Below, piece by piece: positions 22,410 through 30,725 of a stretch of DNA of 43,624 nucleotides. Below the pieces are notes generated by a model. It was not told the DNA's origin and did not search any database. It saw only the letters and a list, made by a program, of their open reading frames with translations. The stretch is from Microcaldota archaeon (lineage in GTDB: Archaea; Micrarchaeota; Micrarchaeia; Micrarchaeales; CABMGC01): the NCBI GenBank assembly GCA_021810375.1, contig JAJZJB010000004.1, positions 1 through 43,624 on the forward strand, read 5' to 3'. Each line of letters starts with the position of its first letter. Positions within the stretch are counted from its first letter, which is position 1. The position numbers and the translations under genes were made by a program.

Positions 22410-24560
22410 TTATATTACTTGGGCTGCTGTGCATCTGGCAAGGTCTGCCGAGTTGCCGCTTTCCGTGAGCATGGACCCATAGAAAGAGTACGCACTGATA
22501 CCGCTAACTGAAGAGTTTGTAAGTGTTATTATCGGAACGCCCTTTGATGCGTACGCATTTAGGCATGAACCAGATGTCAGTGTTGTGTTGGAGACAGTGC
22601 ACATTGCGCCATTGATATTTGCATTGATTATGCCCTTTCCGAGAAGCTTGAGCCTTGCCTGGACCTGCGAGTAGCATGTTAGCATGCCGCTAGTGTGGGT
22701 GCCGTTCAGGACGAGCACGACATCGCTTGATGAGGCTAGTGCCTTGTTGAATGAGCTTATCGGGGCGCTGGCGTTGTTCAGGAAGGAAAGCCCCACGGAT
22801 ATGGCGATGTAGAGCACCAGCAGCACGGCTATGGCTATCAGGAGCTTGCCGTTCATTATGTGTTTCTGTAAATGCTTCTGCACAGGATGCATGTTGTGCT
22901 GCGCAGGAAGCACATTCTGCTTCTTAGGCTTGATCACAGACCATGCAACTCCTACGAGCGCTAGCCCGATTATGCCTATTATCAGCGCGGGTATCGATGC
23001 GGTTACCGGAGCTAGGGAGACTGCGGCGTTGTAAGGGAGCCCAAGCATGGGACTCAATGCCATTGCAGAAGAGCTTCCGAGAGACCTGGAAAACGAGATG
23101 AGAGGGTTCTCGCCGCTGCTCAGGCTTCCTAGGCCAGACTTGACCGAATCAAGCTGGGTCTTTATTGCTATTGTGTTGGAGACCCTGCCGGAGAGCTGGG
23201 AATTAAGCCTGAGCTGCATGAATGCGAGCGAGCTGAGACTCGGGTTGTTTGCATTGCCATCAAGTTCCAGGGTTATGATCCTGCCAGTGTTATTGTCCGA
23301 TTCTGATACAAGCGAGGAATACGAGGCATTTGCGGCCTTGTATACAGAAGTCACAACAGCAAGCTGGTTGGCAACAATGGCGCCCTGCTTGGTTATGTTC
23401 AGGTTAAGATATTGCGATGTTAGTATAGAATAGTTTGCCTGTAGTGCAGCCAGCGAGGCCGCGAGAGAGGCGTTGCTTATATGTGTTAACAGCGTTGCAG
23501 ACGCGTTTGCCGTGGCGCCGTAGCCCTTTAGCGACGTATTGAGCAGGGAATCGAGTTCGCCGGTCTTCTGCCTGGACAGGACAGGCTCTATGTACTGGGT
23601 CGTTACGCTGTTTGCGCTAGCTGCAATTGCCTCAACCTGCGAGTTGGAGACGGGTAACGATTCTATGTTTCTGAGCTCGTATTGCATCTCGTTAAGCACG
23701 GAGAAGTTGAATCCCTGGTTCCTGTATATGGGTTCGTTCAGGCTGTCCTTGACAGTAAGGTAAGGGCAGAAGCCCACAGAGTTGCAGTACCATGGCGCGT
23801 TGGGCAGTGAGCTGTTAAGCGTCGTGCCTCCTGGCCCGGTAAAGCATTGGGAGACTTGTGACTGCGTTATGTTGGCATTTGGAGGGAAGATTGGGTTCTT
23901 CCAGATCGTTGTAGTTATTGAATAGATGCTGTTGAATGACGAGCTTATTTCAGGTAAGGATGCCGCGAAGTTGGATGATGTTGTAGTGTTTACGGTATCG
24001 AAGAATGTGAGCAGGCTGGCCTCAAGGTCTGTGTAATTGACGTCGAAATTGATGAATCCTTCTCCTACAGGCGTATCAGGACCTCCGACTGAGAGGAGGA
24101 CCTTGCTGCAGTATGAGACCGTATGGCAGGACTGGCAATTGTTCTGCAGGGTGCAGCTTGCCCCGGGGTTGGAGAGACCGGTCTCTGCAACGCAGTCGGC
24201 GAGGGGGGCAGAAGCAGTCTGCATGTATTTGTGCATAGTGCCGGAGAGCCCGGACATGTTAGCATCGGAGAAGCTGCTGCTGACCGTGTAATTCCTTATT
24301 ATGGAGAATATCTGCTGCTGGCTTACGACGAAGGAGTTGGTAGCAGTATCAACAACGAAGTTGAGCTGGCCGGAGTCGTAGAGTGCCGCATAGCCCGTTC
24401 CGTTATAGGTTATGTTTACTTGAACAAGATTGCTTATTAGCGAGTTGGGCACCGAGTAGGACCTAAGCAGTGCTGTCACTCCTGCAGATGTAGCTCCTGC
24501 AGGCATAGCCATGGCAATCAGTATCAGCAACGGCGCAAGCAGTATGATCAGAGGTCGCAT
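22410..24560 (-). CDS. Large exported membrane protein of unknown function
   Basis: A 716-residue protein with an N-terminal signal peptide (LIILLAPLLILIAMAMPAGA), a long extracellular region of about 490 residues rich in Ser, Asn and N-x-S/T sequons, a membrane helix at about 515-540, a short Lys/His/Gln-rich cytoplasmic loop, a second helix (LLIAIAVLLVLYIAISVGL) and a C-terminal outer domain with four Cys. Residues about 128-160 hold a Cys cluster that includes NCQSCH, formally a CxxCH heme c motif. A TATA box at 24585-24592 lies about 28 nt before the ATG. I do not recognise a family. Confidence 0.85.
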   Translation of the reverse strand: MRPLIILLAPLLILIAMAMPAGATSAGVTALLRSYSVPNSLISNLVQVNITYNGTGYAALYDSGQLNFVVDTATNSFVVSQQQIFSIIRNYTVSSSFSDANMSGLSGTMHKYMQTASAPLADCVAETGLSNPGASCTLQNNCQSCHTVSYCSKVLLSVGGPDTPVGEGFINFDVNYTDLEASLLTFFDTVNTTTSSNFAASLPEISSSFNSIYSITTTIWKNPIFPPNANITQSQVSQCFTGPGGTTLNSSLPNAPWYCNSVGFCPYLTVKDSLNEPIYRNQGFNFSVLNEMQYELRNIESLPVSNSQVEAIAASANSVTTQYIEPVLSRQKTGELDSLLNTSLKGYGATANASATLLTHISNASLAASLAALQANYSILTSQYLNLNITKQGAIVANQLAVVTSVYKAANASYSSLVSESDNNTGRIITLELDGNANNPSLSSLAFMQLRLNSQLSGRVSNTIAIKTQLDSVKSGLGSLSSGENPLISFSRSLGSSSAMALSPMLGLPYNAAVSLAPVTASIPALIIGIIGLALVGVAWSVIKPKKQNVLPAQHNMHPVQKHLQKHIMNGKLLIAIAVLLVLYIAISVGLSFLNNASAPISSFNKALASSSDVVLVLNGTHTSGMLTCYSQVQARLKLLGKGIINANINGAMCTVSNTTLTSGSCLNAYASKGVPIITLTNSSVSGISAYSFYGSMLTESGNSADLARCTAAQVI

Positions 24561-24584
24561 CCAATCACTCTCTATTCGTCAGGA

Positions 24585-24592
24585 ATATATAA
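24585..24592 (-). promoter_or_regulatory. TATA box of the 716-aa protein gene
   Basis: Minus-strand ATATATTC preceded by TTTTT, centred about 28 nt before the ATG at 24560, gives an almost leaderless mRNA. The start codon is also preceded by GTGATTGG. Confidence 0.5.
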
Positions 24593-24679
24593 AAAGGTAT
24601 CTGGACATTCTATGACATTTTTGGGTAAAATACCGACGTATACGGCTATGCTGGAAGATAAGTGCTCACGCTGGATGGT

Positions 24680-24720
24680 TGTTAAATATAAAAGAAAAAA
24701 GAGGGGCCCCGAAGGGCCCC
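24680..24720 (-). terminator. Hairpin/T-tract terminator of the S-layer gene
   Basis: On the minus strand, GGGGCCC-TTCG-GGGCCCC (7-bp G/C stem with a UUCG tetraloop, 24703-24720) is followed at once by TCTTTTTTCTTTTATATTT. It stands 32 nt after the S-layer stop. The form is that of a bacterial intrinsic terminator; archaea usually need only the T-tract. Confidence 0.85.
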
Positions 24721-24751
24721 AGTTTGCTTAATCGCTGTTTGTAGCTACTGT

Positions 24752-27685
24752 TTAGGCTTTGCCTGCAGCTGCAAGGAGCTGGGTTATGAACTGGTTTCCT
24801 GCAGTTACGGTCTGGTTGGCCGTGTATCCTGCTACCAGTATCTTGTTCCCAAATGCCTGCACTGTTACTGCGTTAGGCCCGCTCGCGCCGCCATTGTCGA
24901 AGCTCGATGCGAACTGAGGGTTGGCTGCGAAGATCTGTCCTGCGACAGAGTTCACGTATGCGCTTCCCACTACGACCAACGATGAGGCGTTGTTCGCGTT
25001 CGTGTCAAGTACTGCGATTGGCGTGTTCACGGTGTTCAGGTGGCTTGAGACAACTGCCTGCGTGACTGAAGGTGTTGCTACAAGTGCGTTCGTTCCTACC
25101 ACTGTGCAAGTGGTGCTTGAGAACGTGCAGCTTGCGTTCACCTGCGCTATTGTCACGTTTGCTATGTTGGTTGTCTGCCCGACAGTGTATGGACCATAGT
25201 TAGTCGTTGTCGAGAGTGCCGTGTTGCTCGATGTGACAGGTCCTACCACGAACTGCAATGTGTCTACAGTCTTAGCCAGATCGAATGTATCGGTCGTTGG
25301 CGTGATTGATGCCACAGTGCTTCCGCGTTCTGTTCTGAAGCCTGACCTCACTGCAAATGAGCCTGCGCCAGTTGAGCTGGTGTACGTCACGTTGTTGTGT
25401 TGCGCACCTGCTGCCGTGTAGTTCACCTGGAAGAGCGGCTCCGCAGTGTTCCCTCCAGTGTTGTTGAAGAGACCAAAGCTTAGCTGATCCTCTGCAAGCG
25501 AGTTTGTTGGCACAGCAAGTTCGTTCACAGTATATGTGAAGTACTGCCCTACGCCCACGTTAGGCTGCGTTCCTGTGGCATTAGCCGCGACAGTGAATGG
25601 CTGGCTTGGCTGCCCAGGCTGGTTGTAGTTCACAGTGTTGCCCGATGCAAGTTCCTCGTAAGGATAGTTCTTGCCTGAGACCGAGTAGAGCACCGTAGGT
25701 CCTGCTGCGTTTATCAGCTTTGCCAGATTCACCAGCGAGTTTGAAGCTCCTTCAACCGTCACACTCAACCCTCCTGGAGGGAGCGGACCCGAAGGGATCA
25801 GCTTTATTCCAGTTACGTTGTACATGCCGGTCGTTGCAAGGTTCTCAGTCGCGCTGTTCGAGGTGAACGTTACCGTTCCCTGTACGCCAGAGCCCGTATT
25901 GGTTGTACCGAGTACCTGAACCTGGAGCTGGTGGGTCGGTGTAATGTAGTTGCCTGCAATTCCATTGCCAGCTGTATACGCGAGCACCACCGTTAGAGCA
26001 TTGCCTCCGGTAAGCCCGTTTGCAACCTGGCTGAAGACATATGGAGTCAGGTCATATGTTACGCTGCTGCTCGACGTTCCAGCGAACGTGAATGCGTTCG
26101 GTATCTGGCTTGTCACTGTTAGCAGCTGTGCAGGTTCTGTTACGTTTGTTGCGCCTGCAGCTGTTGCGCCAACATAGGTTGCAGTTGAGCCGAGGTTGTC
26201 AGTGTACTGCTCGGTTGCCTGGTAGCTCGTCGAGAATGTCACAGGGTCGTAGTTGTTGCCCAGCGTGTCACCAACGAATGTTACCTTGTACCTTGCAGGG
26301 TTCGGTATGAAGGTGAAACCCTGTCCAGGAGACAATGTCGTAGGGGAAGTGTTGTATATCACTATGCCCTGAAGTGCGTCACCATATCCGCTCGTTGATG
26401 TGTTTGTCCAGAGCAGGTTTACGTCCCATCCCTTGTCTCCAGTCTGGTTGAAGGCTGAACCATCCCTTACCTGAACCAGGTTGGAGTAGAGCTGAACCTT
26501 GGCCCACTTCTGGTATGCATACAATCCGGCAAATGTCTGGTTCACGTGCACATAGAGTACATGTCCAGTGACATTGAACTTCTGTGTCGTGAATGGAGCC
26601 ATTTGCGTCACGTTAGTGAGAACGCCGTCGTAGTAGACGTTGAGGGCCGCATTGGACAAGCCATTCGAGTTAGGCTGACCCAAGTCAGTAACCTGGACGT
26701 TGAATCCACCAACGCTTGAGTTGGATACGTTCTGGCCCACATATACTGTGTGGAGAGGCGTCAGTGAAGATGCCAGCCACATGGATCCGCCATGTTCTAC
26801 GTTCTGGTTAGCTACGGTTGTCTTACTGCCGGTTGCATTGACTATTGTCCAGTTCTCTCCGAGCAGCTGGATTGGCACATTTATGTTTGTTGCGCCGTTA
26901 GTCGAGGTGTTCTGTATAGGCTTTGAGAACGTTGCCTCATATGCACCGCCAGTGTTTAGGAGCTGGAAGTTGTTCACTCCGGATTGCTGGTTGAATACAG
27001 GGAATCCTGTCAGCCAGAGTTCCTCGCTCTCTCCGTTTCCCCCAAAGTTGCTCGCAAGAGCAGGGAGCTGCGTGCTCGTTATCTGAAGCAGGTTGTCGCT
27101 GCTGCTCTGTGTGAATGAACTAAACGTGACTCCGCCACCATTGTAGTTATATACTACTGATGTTGATGTAGGCACGCTTCCCGCACTTGTGTACGGGCTT
27201 GCAGCAGGAGATGCTGTCAATGATGTTGACTCTGGATATGCGTATTGCGCCGAAGATGTCTGCAATGACTTTGTGTATTGCAGAGCGTTCAGCTGGACTG
27301 CCCTGTTGAGGACAGAACCTATCAGCGCTTGGAATCCATACGATCCGCTAGGCGCAGACAAGCCCTTCTCTCCGAGCCAGACCTGCTGGTTTGTTATCTT
27401 GCACGTAGGTGTTCCGCCGCAGCTCAGAACGCTATTCGCGTTTGTAACTGTTGCGGTGACATTCTGCGTAGTCAGCGCGAGGTTTCCTATGACTGCAGCT
27501 ATGTTAGCCGCAACCACTCCGTCGGAAGGCGCTGCCGCATGTCCCACGACAATCTGCACTACTGGTTGCCCTTGGTTGTTTATTATTGGCACGTTACCAA
27601 ACGTAACGCCCTGTCCTGCAACAGCAAGACCCATTACCAAACTGGCCGCTACCGCGGCTATTCTCTTCGCGTTTAGACTTTTCAT
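24752..27685 (-). CDS. S-layer protein
   Basis: A 977-residue exported protein. A signal peptide (RIAAVAASLVMGLAVAGQG) is followed by VVQIVVGHAAAPSDGVVAANIAAVIGNLA, here abbreviated to its core VVAANIAAVIGNLA, the N-terminal hallmark of methanococcal-type S-layer proteins. The matching C-terminal part ends ILVAGYTANQTVTAGNQF. Between them lie beta-rich Ser/Thr/Asn-rich domains with dozens of N-x-S/T sequons and two close Cys pairs. It should form the outer protein lattice of the cell. Its own TATA boxes, ribosome binding site (GTGAT, 4 nt before ATG) and strong terminator suggest a very high expression unit. Confidence 0.93.
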   Translation of the reverse strand: MKSLNAKRIAAVAASLVMGLAVAGQGVTFGNVPIINNQGQPVVQIVVGHAAAPSDGVVAANIAAVIGNLALTTQNVTATVTNANSVLSCGGTPTCKITNQQVWLGEKGLSAPSGSYGFQALIGSVLNRAVQLNALQYTKSLQTSSAQYAYPESTSLTASPAASPYTSAGSVPTSTSVVYNYNGGGVTFSSFTQSSSDNLLQITSTQLPALASNFGGNGESEELWLTGFPVFNQQSGVNNFQLLNTGGAYEATFSKPIQNTSTNGATNINVPIQLLGENWTIVNATGSKTTVANQNVEHGGSMWLASSLTPLHTVYVGQNVSNSSVGGFNVQVTDLGQPNSNGLSNAALNVYYDGVLTNVTQMAPFTTQKFNVTGHVLYVHVNQTFAGLYAYQKWAKVQLYSNLVQVRDGSAFNQTGDKGWDVNLLWTNTSTSGYGDALQGIVIYNTSPTTLSPGQGFTFIPNPARYKVTFVGDTLGNNYDPVTFSTSYQATEQYTDNLGSTATYVGATAAGATNVTEPAQLLTVTSQIPNAFTFAGTSSSSVTYDLTPYVFSQVANGLTGGNALTVVLAYTAGNGIAGNYITPTHQLQVQVLGTTNTGSGVQGTVTFTSNSATENLATTGMYNVTGIKLIPSGPLPPGGLSVTVEGASNSLVNLAKLINAAGPTVLYSVSGKNYPYEELASGNTVNYNQPGQPSQPFTVAANATGTQPNVGVGQYFTYTVNELAVPTNSLAEDQLSFGLFNNTGGNTAEPLFQVNYTAAGAQHNNVTYTSSTGAGSFAVRSGFRTERGSTVASITPTTDTFDLAKTVDTLQFVVGPVTSSNTALSTTTNYGPYTVGQTTNIANVTIAQVNASCTFSSTTCTVVGTNALVATPSVTQAVVSSHLNTVNTPIAVLDTNANNASSLVVVGSAYVNSVAGQIFAANPQFASSFDNGGASGPNAVTVQAFGNKILVAGYTANQTVTAGNQFITQLLAAAGKA

Positions 27686-27724
27686 TCTATCACTTAATAT
27701 TCGGTTTTAATAAGGAAATGTAAG

Positions 27725-27734
27725 GTTTTTAAAT
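27725..27734 (-). promoter_or_regulatory. Proximal TATA box of the S-layer gene
   Basis: Minus-strand ATTTAAAAAC, preceded by GGAGG as a possible TFB element, is centred about 45 nt before the ATG. Transcription would begin near 27704 and leave a short leader containing the GTGAT ribosome binding site. Confidence 0.6.
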
Positions 27735-27743
27735 CCTCCGCAA

Positions 27744-27948
27744 TGTTTAACTTTTTGTTAACATATTGTTCGTCAATTGTTCCATGACTGTTCACTAGAC
27801 AGCGTAGAAAACGCGTAATTTGGCTTGTTATCCCGGTTGCAGAGGACCTTAATTGCAGCCAGTACAGCGATTGACGAACAGGAGTGGTTAGACGATTCAC
27901 GTTGCTTATGCCCATTGCATCATATATTGCTACAATTGATATATAAGC
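27744..27948 (-). other. Structured upstream region of the S-layer gene with a distal TATA box
   Basis: CTTATATATC (27939-27948) is a second minus-strand TATA box. Downstream of it, GTTCGTCAAT and ATTGACGAAC (27870-27879 and 27768-27777 in plus coordinates) are a perfect 10-bp inverted repeat enclosing about 92 nt, which contains smaller hairpins such as GCGT-AGAAA-ACGC. A 73-codon minus-strand frame (27694-27915) spans the same region and starts 28 nt after that TATA box, but it overlaps the proximal promoter and has no recognisable features. Could be a long S-layer leader, a small RNA or a small gene. Confidence 0.4.
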
Positions 27949-28008
27949 ATGTCAGCATGCGCAAGGAGTCTGCAAAAGGTTAAATAGATTCCTTTGGAAA
28001 GGCTAACC

Positions 28009-28374
28009 ATGGAGAGAGGAGAGGAACTCAAGCAAGTCATAATCATAAGGAAGGATCTCAATATGGGACTGGGAAAGACAGTCGCACAGGGATCCCATGC
28101 CTCGCTGATGAGCTACCTTGAAGCTGTAAAGACTGACGGAAAGATTGCAAGTGCCTGGATAGCTGCAGGAGAGAAGAAGATAGTGCTTAAGGTGGAGAGC
28201 GAAGAGGCATTGAAGAGACTCTCGGACGCGTTCAAGTATAAGAAGATACCGTGCGCCCTGGTCACAGATGCGGGCCTTACTGAACTGCCTCCTGGCACGG
28301 TTACCGCGCTTGGGATAGGGCCTTGGAGAAGCAGTGAGATAGACGTGTTCACTTCGGGGCTGAAGCTGCTCTAG
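28009..28374 (+). CDS. pth2: Peptidyl-tRNA hydrolase, archaeal type (Pth2)
   Basis: A 121-residue Pth2. The family signature KQVIIIRKDLNMGLGKTVAQ followed by GSHASL near the N-terminus, KIVLKVESEEAL in the middle and GLTELPPGTVTALGIGPW at the end are present. It frees stalled peptidyl-tRNAs by hydrolysis. ATG 28009 is preferred to the TTG at 27994; TTAAATAG at about 27980 is a possible TATA box with almost no leader. Its last 26 bp overlap the convergent hypothetical gene. Confidence 0.95.
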   Translation: MERGEELKQVIIIRKDLNMGLGKTVAQGSHASLMSYLEAVKTDGKIASAWIAAGEKKIVLKVESEEALKRLSDAFKYKKIPCALVTDAGLTELPPGTVTALGIGPWRSSEIDVFTSGLKLL

Positions 28375-28798
28375 GCTTTTCAGGAGAGAACGTTTTGTTC
28401 ATAGCATCCTCTACAGAGTTAACACGCAAGAGATCCCTGCCCTCTTTGCGCACTGCAGCTTCAATCATTCTCTTCCTCTCGCTTATCTTCTTGAGCTCTT
28501 CTGCCAGCACGTACAGGCCGCGTATCTTAGGGCCGAACTTGAGGCTGGCTTTCAATTCCGCGTGCTCGTCGTTTGGACGTCTCTCGGCATACTCGGCTCG
28601 GTCAGCGATCAGGTCGGTAAGGTACCTGAATTCCCTCGGAGGGAGGTACTTCCTGGCAGTATCGATCTCTTCCATGGTTAGAGGAGCCTCCCAGGACCTT
28701 GCTCCAGGAGCGGCTTCAACCCTGGGCGCAGGCAGCGCATCTTCGGGAGCCCTCGAAACTTTCCCAGTGCCAATTGCTCGCGTTACTGTACCAGCCAT
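28349..28798 (-). CDS. Hypothetical 149-aa soluble protein
   Basis: An unrecognised 149-residue protein. The first 38 residues and the last 12 are Ala/Pro/Lys-rich and probably disordered. The middle is predicted helical and highly charged (MEEIDTARKYLPPREFRYLTD is typical, then YAERRPNDEHAEL and VLAEELKKISERKRMIE). No cysteine, no membrane segment. It could be an RNA- or protein-binding helper, but nothing shows this. Its 3-prime end overlaps the convergent pth2 gene by 26 bp. Confidence 0.75.
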   Translation of the reverse strand: MAGTVTRAIGTGKVSRAPEDALPAPRVEAAPGARSWEAPLTMEEIDTARKYLPPREFRYLTDLIADRAEYAERRPNDEHAELKASLKFGPKIRGLYVLAEELKKISERKRMIEAAVRKEGRDLLRVNSVEDAMNKTFSPEKPRAASAPK

Positions 28799-28860
28799 AT
28801 CAATCTACTGATAGTTGCTTGGATATGGCTCTTTATAAGAATTTTCTGCGAATGCCTGGT

Positions 28861-29769
28861 TCACACGTAGGTGAGCCACTGTGCATATTCGCTCTCCTTG
28901 CCATGCACTATTCCGGAGAATTTGTCCGCAAGCATCTTCGTTATCGGGCCCTGCTTTCCATTGCCAATCTTCCTCGAGTCCACTGACACTATCGGGGTTA
29001 TCTCCGCAGCAGTTCCGGTGAAGAATGCCTCATCGCATGTGTAGAGTTCCTCCCTGTGGATCATGCGCTCCTCGGTCTCCAGGCCCATCGATTCCGCTAT
29101 CTTCAGCATGGAGTCGCGTGTTATGCCTAGCAGTATGTCGGAATCCTTGGACGGGGTCAGCACCCTGCCATCCTCTACAAGGAAGATGTTCTCGCCCGGG
29201 CCTTCTGCCACATATCCGTCTGGGGAGAGAAGTATTGCCTCATCGCTTCCGGAGAGCTTTGCCTCAAGCGATGCGAGTATCGAGTTTGCATAGTTTCCAG
29301 AGAGTTTGGCTTCTGGCGGCAGCACATACGAGTTCATCCTCTGCCATGACGAGATCTTGCACCTTATTCCTTTATCCTTGTCAGTGAAATAGTTCCCGAA
29401 TTCGAGAGCGGCAATGGCGACGCTCACCTTCTTTCCCAGGACGGAGAGCCCTATCCTGTTGTCATTGTAGAAAGCGAACGGCCGTATATAGCAGCTCTGG
29501 AGCCTGTTCTTCTTTACTATAGATATTATCGCTTCCTCGATCCTGCGTTGGCCCATGCCCAGGTCCATGCCAACTATCTTGGCGCTGCGCATGAATCTTC
29601 TTGAGTGCTCGCCAAGCCTGAAGATTGCAGGACCCTTGTCTGTAGAGTAGGCACGTATTCCCTCAAAGACCCCGCTGCCATACTGCAGCGAGTGCGTAAG
29701 AAGATGCACATTGGCCTTTCCGAACTCAATGAACTTGTTATCCATCCAGACATACTGCTTGTTTGCCAT
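28861..29769 (-). CDS. ilvE: Branched-chain amino acid aminotransferase
   Basis: A 302-residue class IV PLP aminotransferase. YGSGVFEGIRAY at 30-41, the PLP-binding lysine K155 in EAKLSGNYANS, EGPGENIFLVEDG and FFTGTAAEITPI are the IlvE motifs. It exchanges amino groups between glutamate and the branched-chain 2-oxo acids. ATG 29769 gives the usual N-terminus (MANKQYVWMD); a start five codons upstream is less likely. It stands alone, divergent from the UPF0173 hydrolase. In a small genome it may serve catabolic or salvage transamination, since no other branched-chain genes are here. Confidence 0.95.
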   Translation of the reverse strand: MANKQYVWMDNKFIEFGKANVHLLTHSLQYGSGVFEGIRAYSTDKGPAIFRLGEHSRRFMRSAKIVGMDLGMGQRRIEEAIISIVKKNRLQSCYIRPFAFYNDNRIGLSVLGKKVSVAIAALEFGNYFTDKDKGIRCKISSWQRMNSYVLPPEAKLSGNYANSILASLEAKLSGSDEAILLSPDGYVAEGPGENIFLVEDGRVLTPSKDSDILLGITRDSMLKIAESMGLETEERMIHREELYTCDEAFFTGTAAEITPIVSVDSRKIGNGKQGPITKMLADKFSGIVHGKESEYAQWLTYV

Positions 29770-29856
29770 GCTTCCATCTCCCAAACAAAGGATAAAAGGC
29801 TTTCTGCGCGCATGCTGCCCTTCTCCTACAGTTTAATATTTCTTGTTATTGATATA

Positions 29857-29876
29857 CTACACAAGTCTACACAAGT
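29857..29876. repeat. Two tandem copies of a 10-bp unit
   Basis: CTACACAAGT occurs twice without a gap, followed by a partial third copy. It lies between a TATA-like GATATACT (29851-29858) and the expected start of the hydrolase mRNA, where an archaeal repressor could bind. Only position supports a regulatory role. Confidence 0.5.
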
Positions 29877-29892
29877 ACAGCGTGGTGTATTA

Positions 29893-30543
29893 ATGGAAGA
29901 CATAGAATGGATAGGGCACGCATCATTCCTGCTCAGGATAAAGGGAAAGAACGTGTACATAGACCCGTTTAAGCTTGACAGCGTCAGGGATCATGCCGAT
30001 ATTATCCTTGTAACGCATCCGCATTTCGACCATTTCGACGTAGAGAGCATAAGGAAAGTGGCTGACAAGAATACGCTAGTGTTTGTTCCGAAAGAGATAG
30101 TGGATAAGGTGCCTGTCGGAAAGGCCACAGGGGTTGAGCCTAACAAGAAGTATAGTGCATTGGGCATAGAATTCAGGACGGTGCCCGCATACAATGTAGT
30201 GAAGGAGAGGCTGGACAAGCATCCAAGACAGAACGATTGGGTAGGTTACATAATAAATGTGAATGGAAAGTTGCTTTACCATCCTGGCGACACTGACTTC
30301 ATAGAGGAGATGAAGGGCCTAAAAGTAGACATTGCGCTTTTGCCGATGAGCGGTACTTATACAATGGATGTAAACCAGGCGATAGATGCTGCAAAAGCCA
30401 TCGAGGCTGCACAATACATACCCATGCATTACAAGATGGTCCTTGGTAAGGACGGGTCGAGGAAGGCCGAGAAACTTTTTAAGGAAAAGGTGAGTAAAGC
30501 GGTCTTCTTGGAAGAGGTGCAGGAGGCCAAGTACTCTTTCTGA
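29893..30543 (+). CDS. Metal-dependent hydrolase, UPF0173 (beta-lactamase fold)
   Basis: A 216-residue metallo-beta-lactamase-fold protein. WIGHASFLLRIKGKNVYIDPF, the metal motif THPHFDHFD (H-x-H-x-D-H), YHPGDTDF and the terminal MHYKMVLGKDG match the UPF0173/YtkL-like group (COG2220). These enzymes hydrolyse unknown small substrates using one or two metal ions. ATG 29893 is the natural start; long upstream extensions run antisense to ilvE. Confidence 0.92.
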   Translation: MEDIEWIGHASFLLRIKGKNVYIDPFKLDSVRDHADIILVTHPHFDHFDVESIRKVADKNTLVFVPKEIVDKVPVGKATGVEPNKKYSALGIEFRTVPAYNVVKERLDKHPRQNDWVGYIINVNGKLLYHPGDTDFIEEMKGLKVDIALLPMSGTYTMDVNQAIDAAKAIEAAQYIPMHYKMVLGKDGSRKAEKLFKEKVSKAVFLEEVQEAKYSF

Positions 30544-30552
30544 ATGCGATAT

Positions 30553-30693
30553 CTAGAGATATCTTATCTTCTCGTCTTTGAGGCAGCTGAAGTCGTTATC
30601 CCTTGTCATTAGGAGCTCGCCATCCTTTAGTCTTGATAAGTCTTCATATACGTCATCTGAGTTAGATATTTGCCTGTACGTTTTCTCGTGCAT
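30553..30693 (-). CDS. 46-aa ORF resembling a PIN-domain C-terminus
   Basis: A 46-codon frame, ATG 30691-30693 to TAG 30553-30555, occupying the gap after ksgA. Its second half, GELLMTRDNDFSCLKDEKI, recalls the last conserved segment of PIN-domain nucleases (TRDxDF), while the catalytic N-terminal part is absent. TATATAAA lies about 18 nt before the ATG, slightly too close for a standard promoter. It may be a remnant of a VapC-like toxin gene or a true small protein. Confidence 0.4.
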   Translation of the reverse strand: MHEKTYRQISNSDDVYEDLSRLKDGELLMTRDNDFSCLKDEKIRYL

Positions 30694-30725
30694 GTATACA
30701 TGAGTGTTTATATATTCAGGCAGGA

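Noticed and set aside
27694-27915. 73-aa minus-strand gene before the S-layer gene
   Set aside because: Not listed as a gene because it overlaps the proximal S-layer promoter and shows no domain, though its position 28 nt after a TATA box keeps it as part of the finding on that region.
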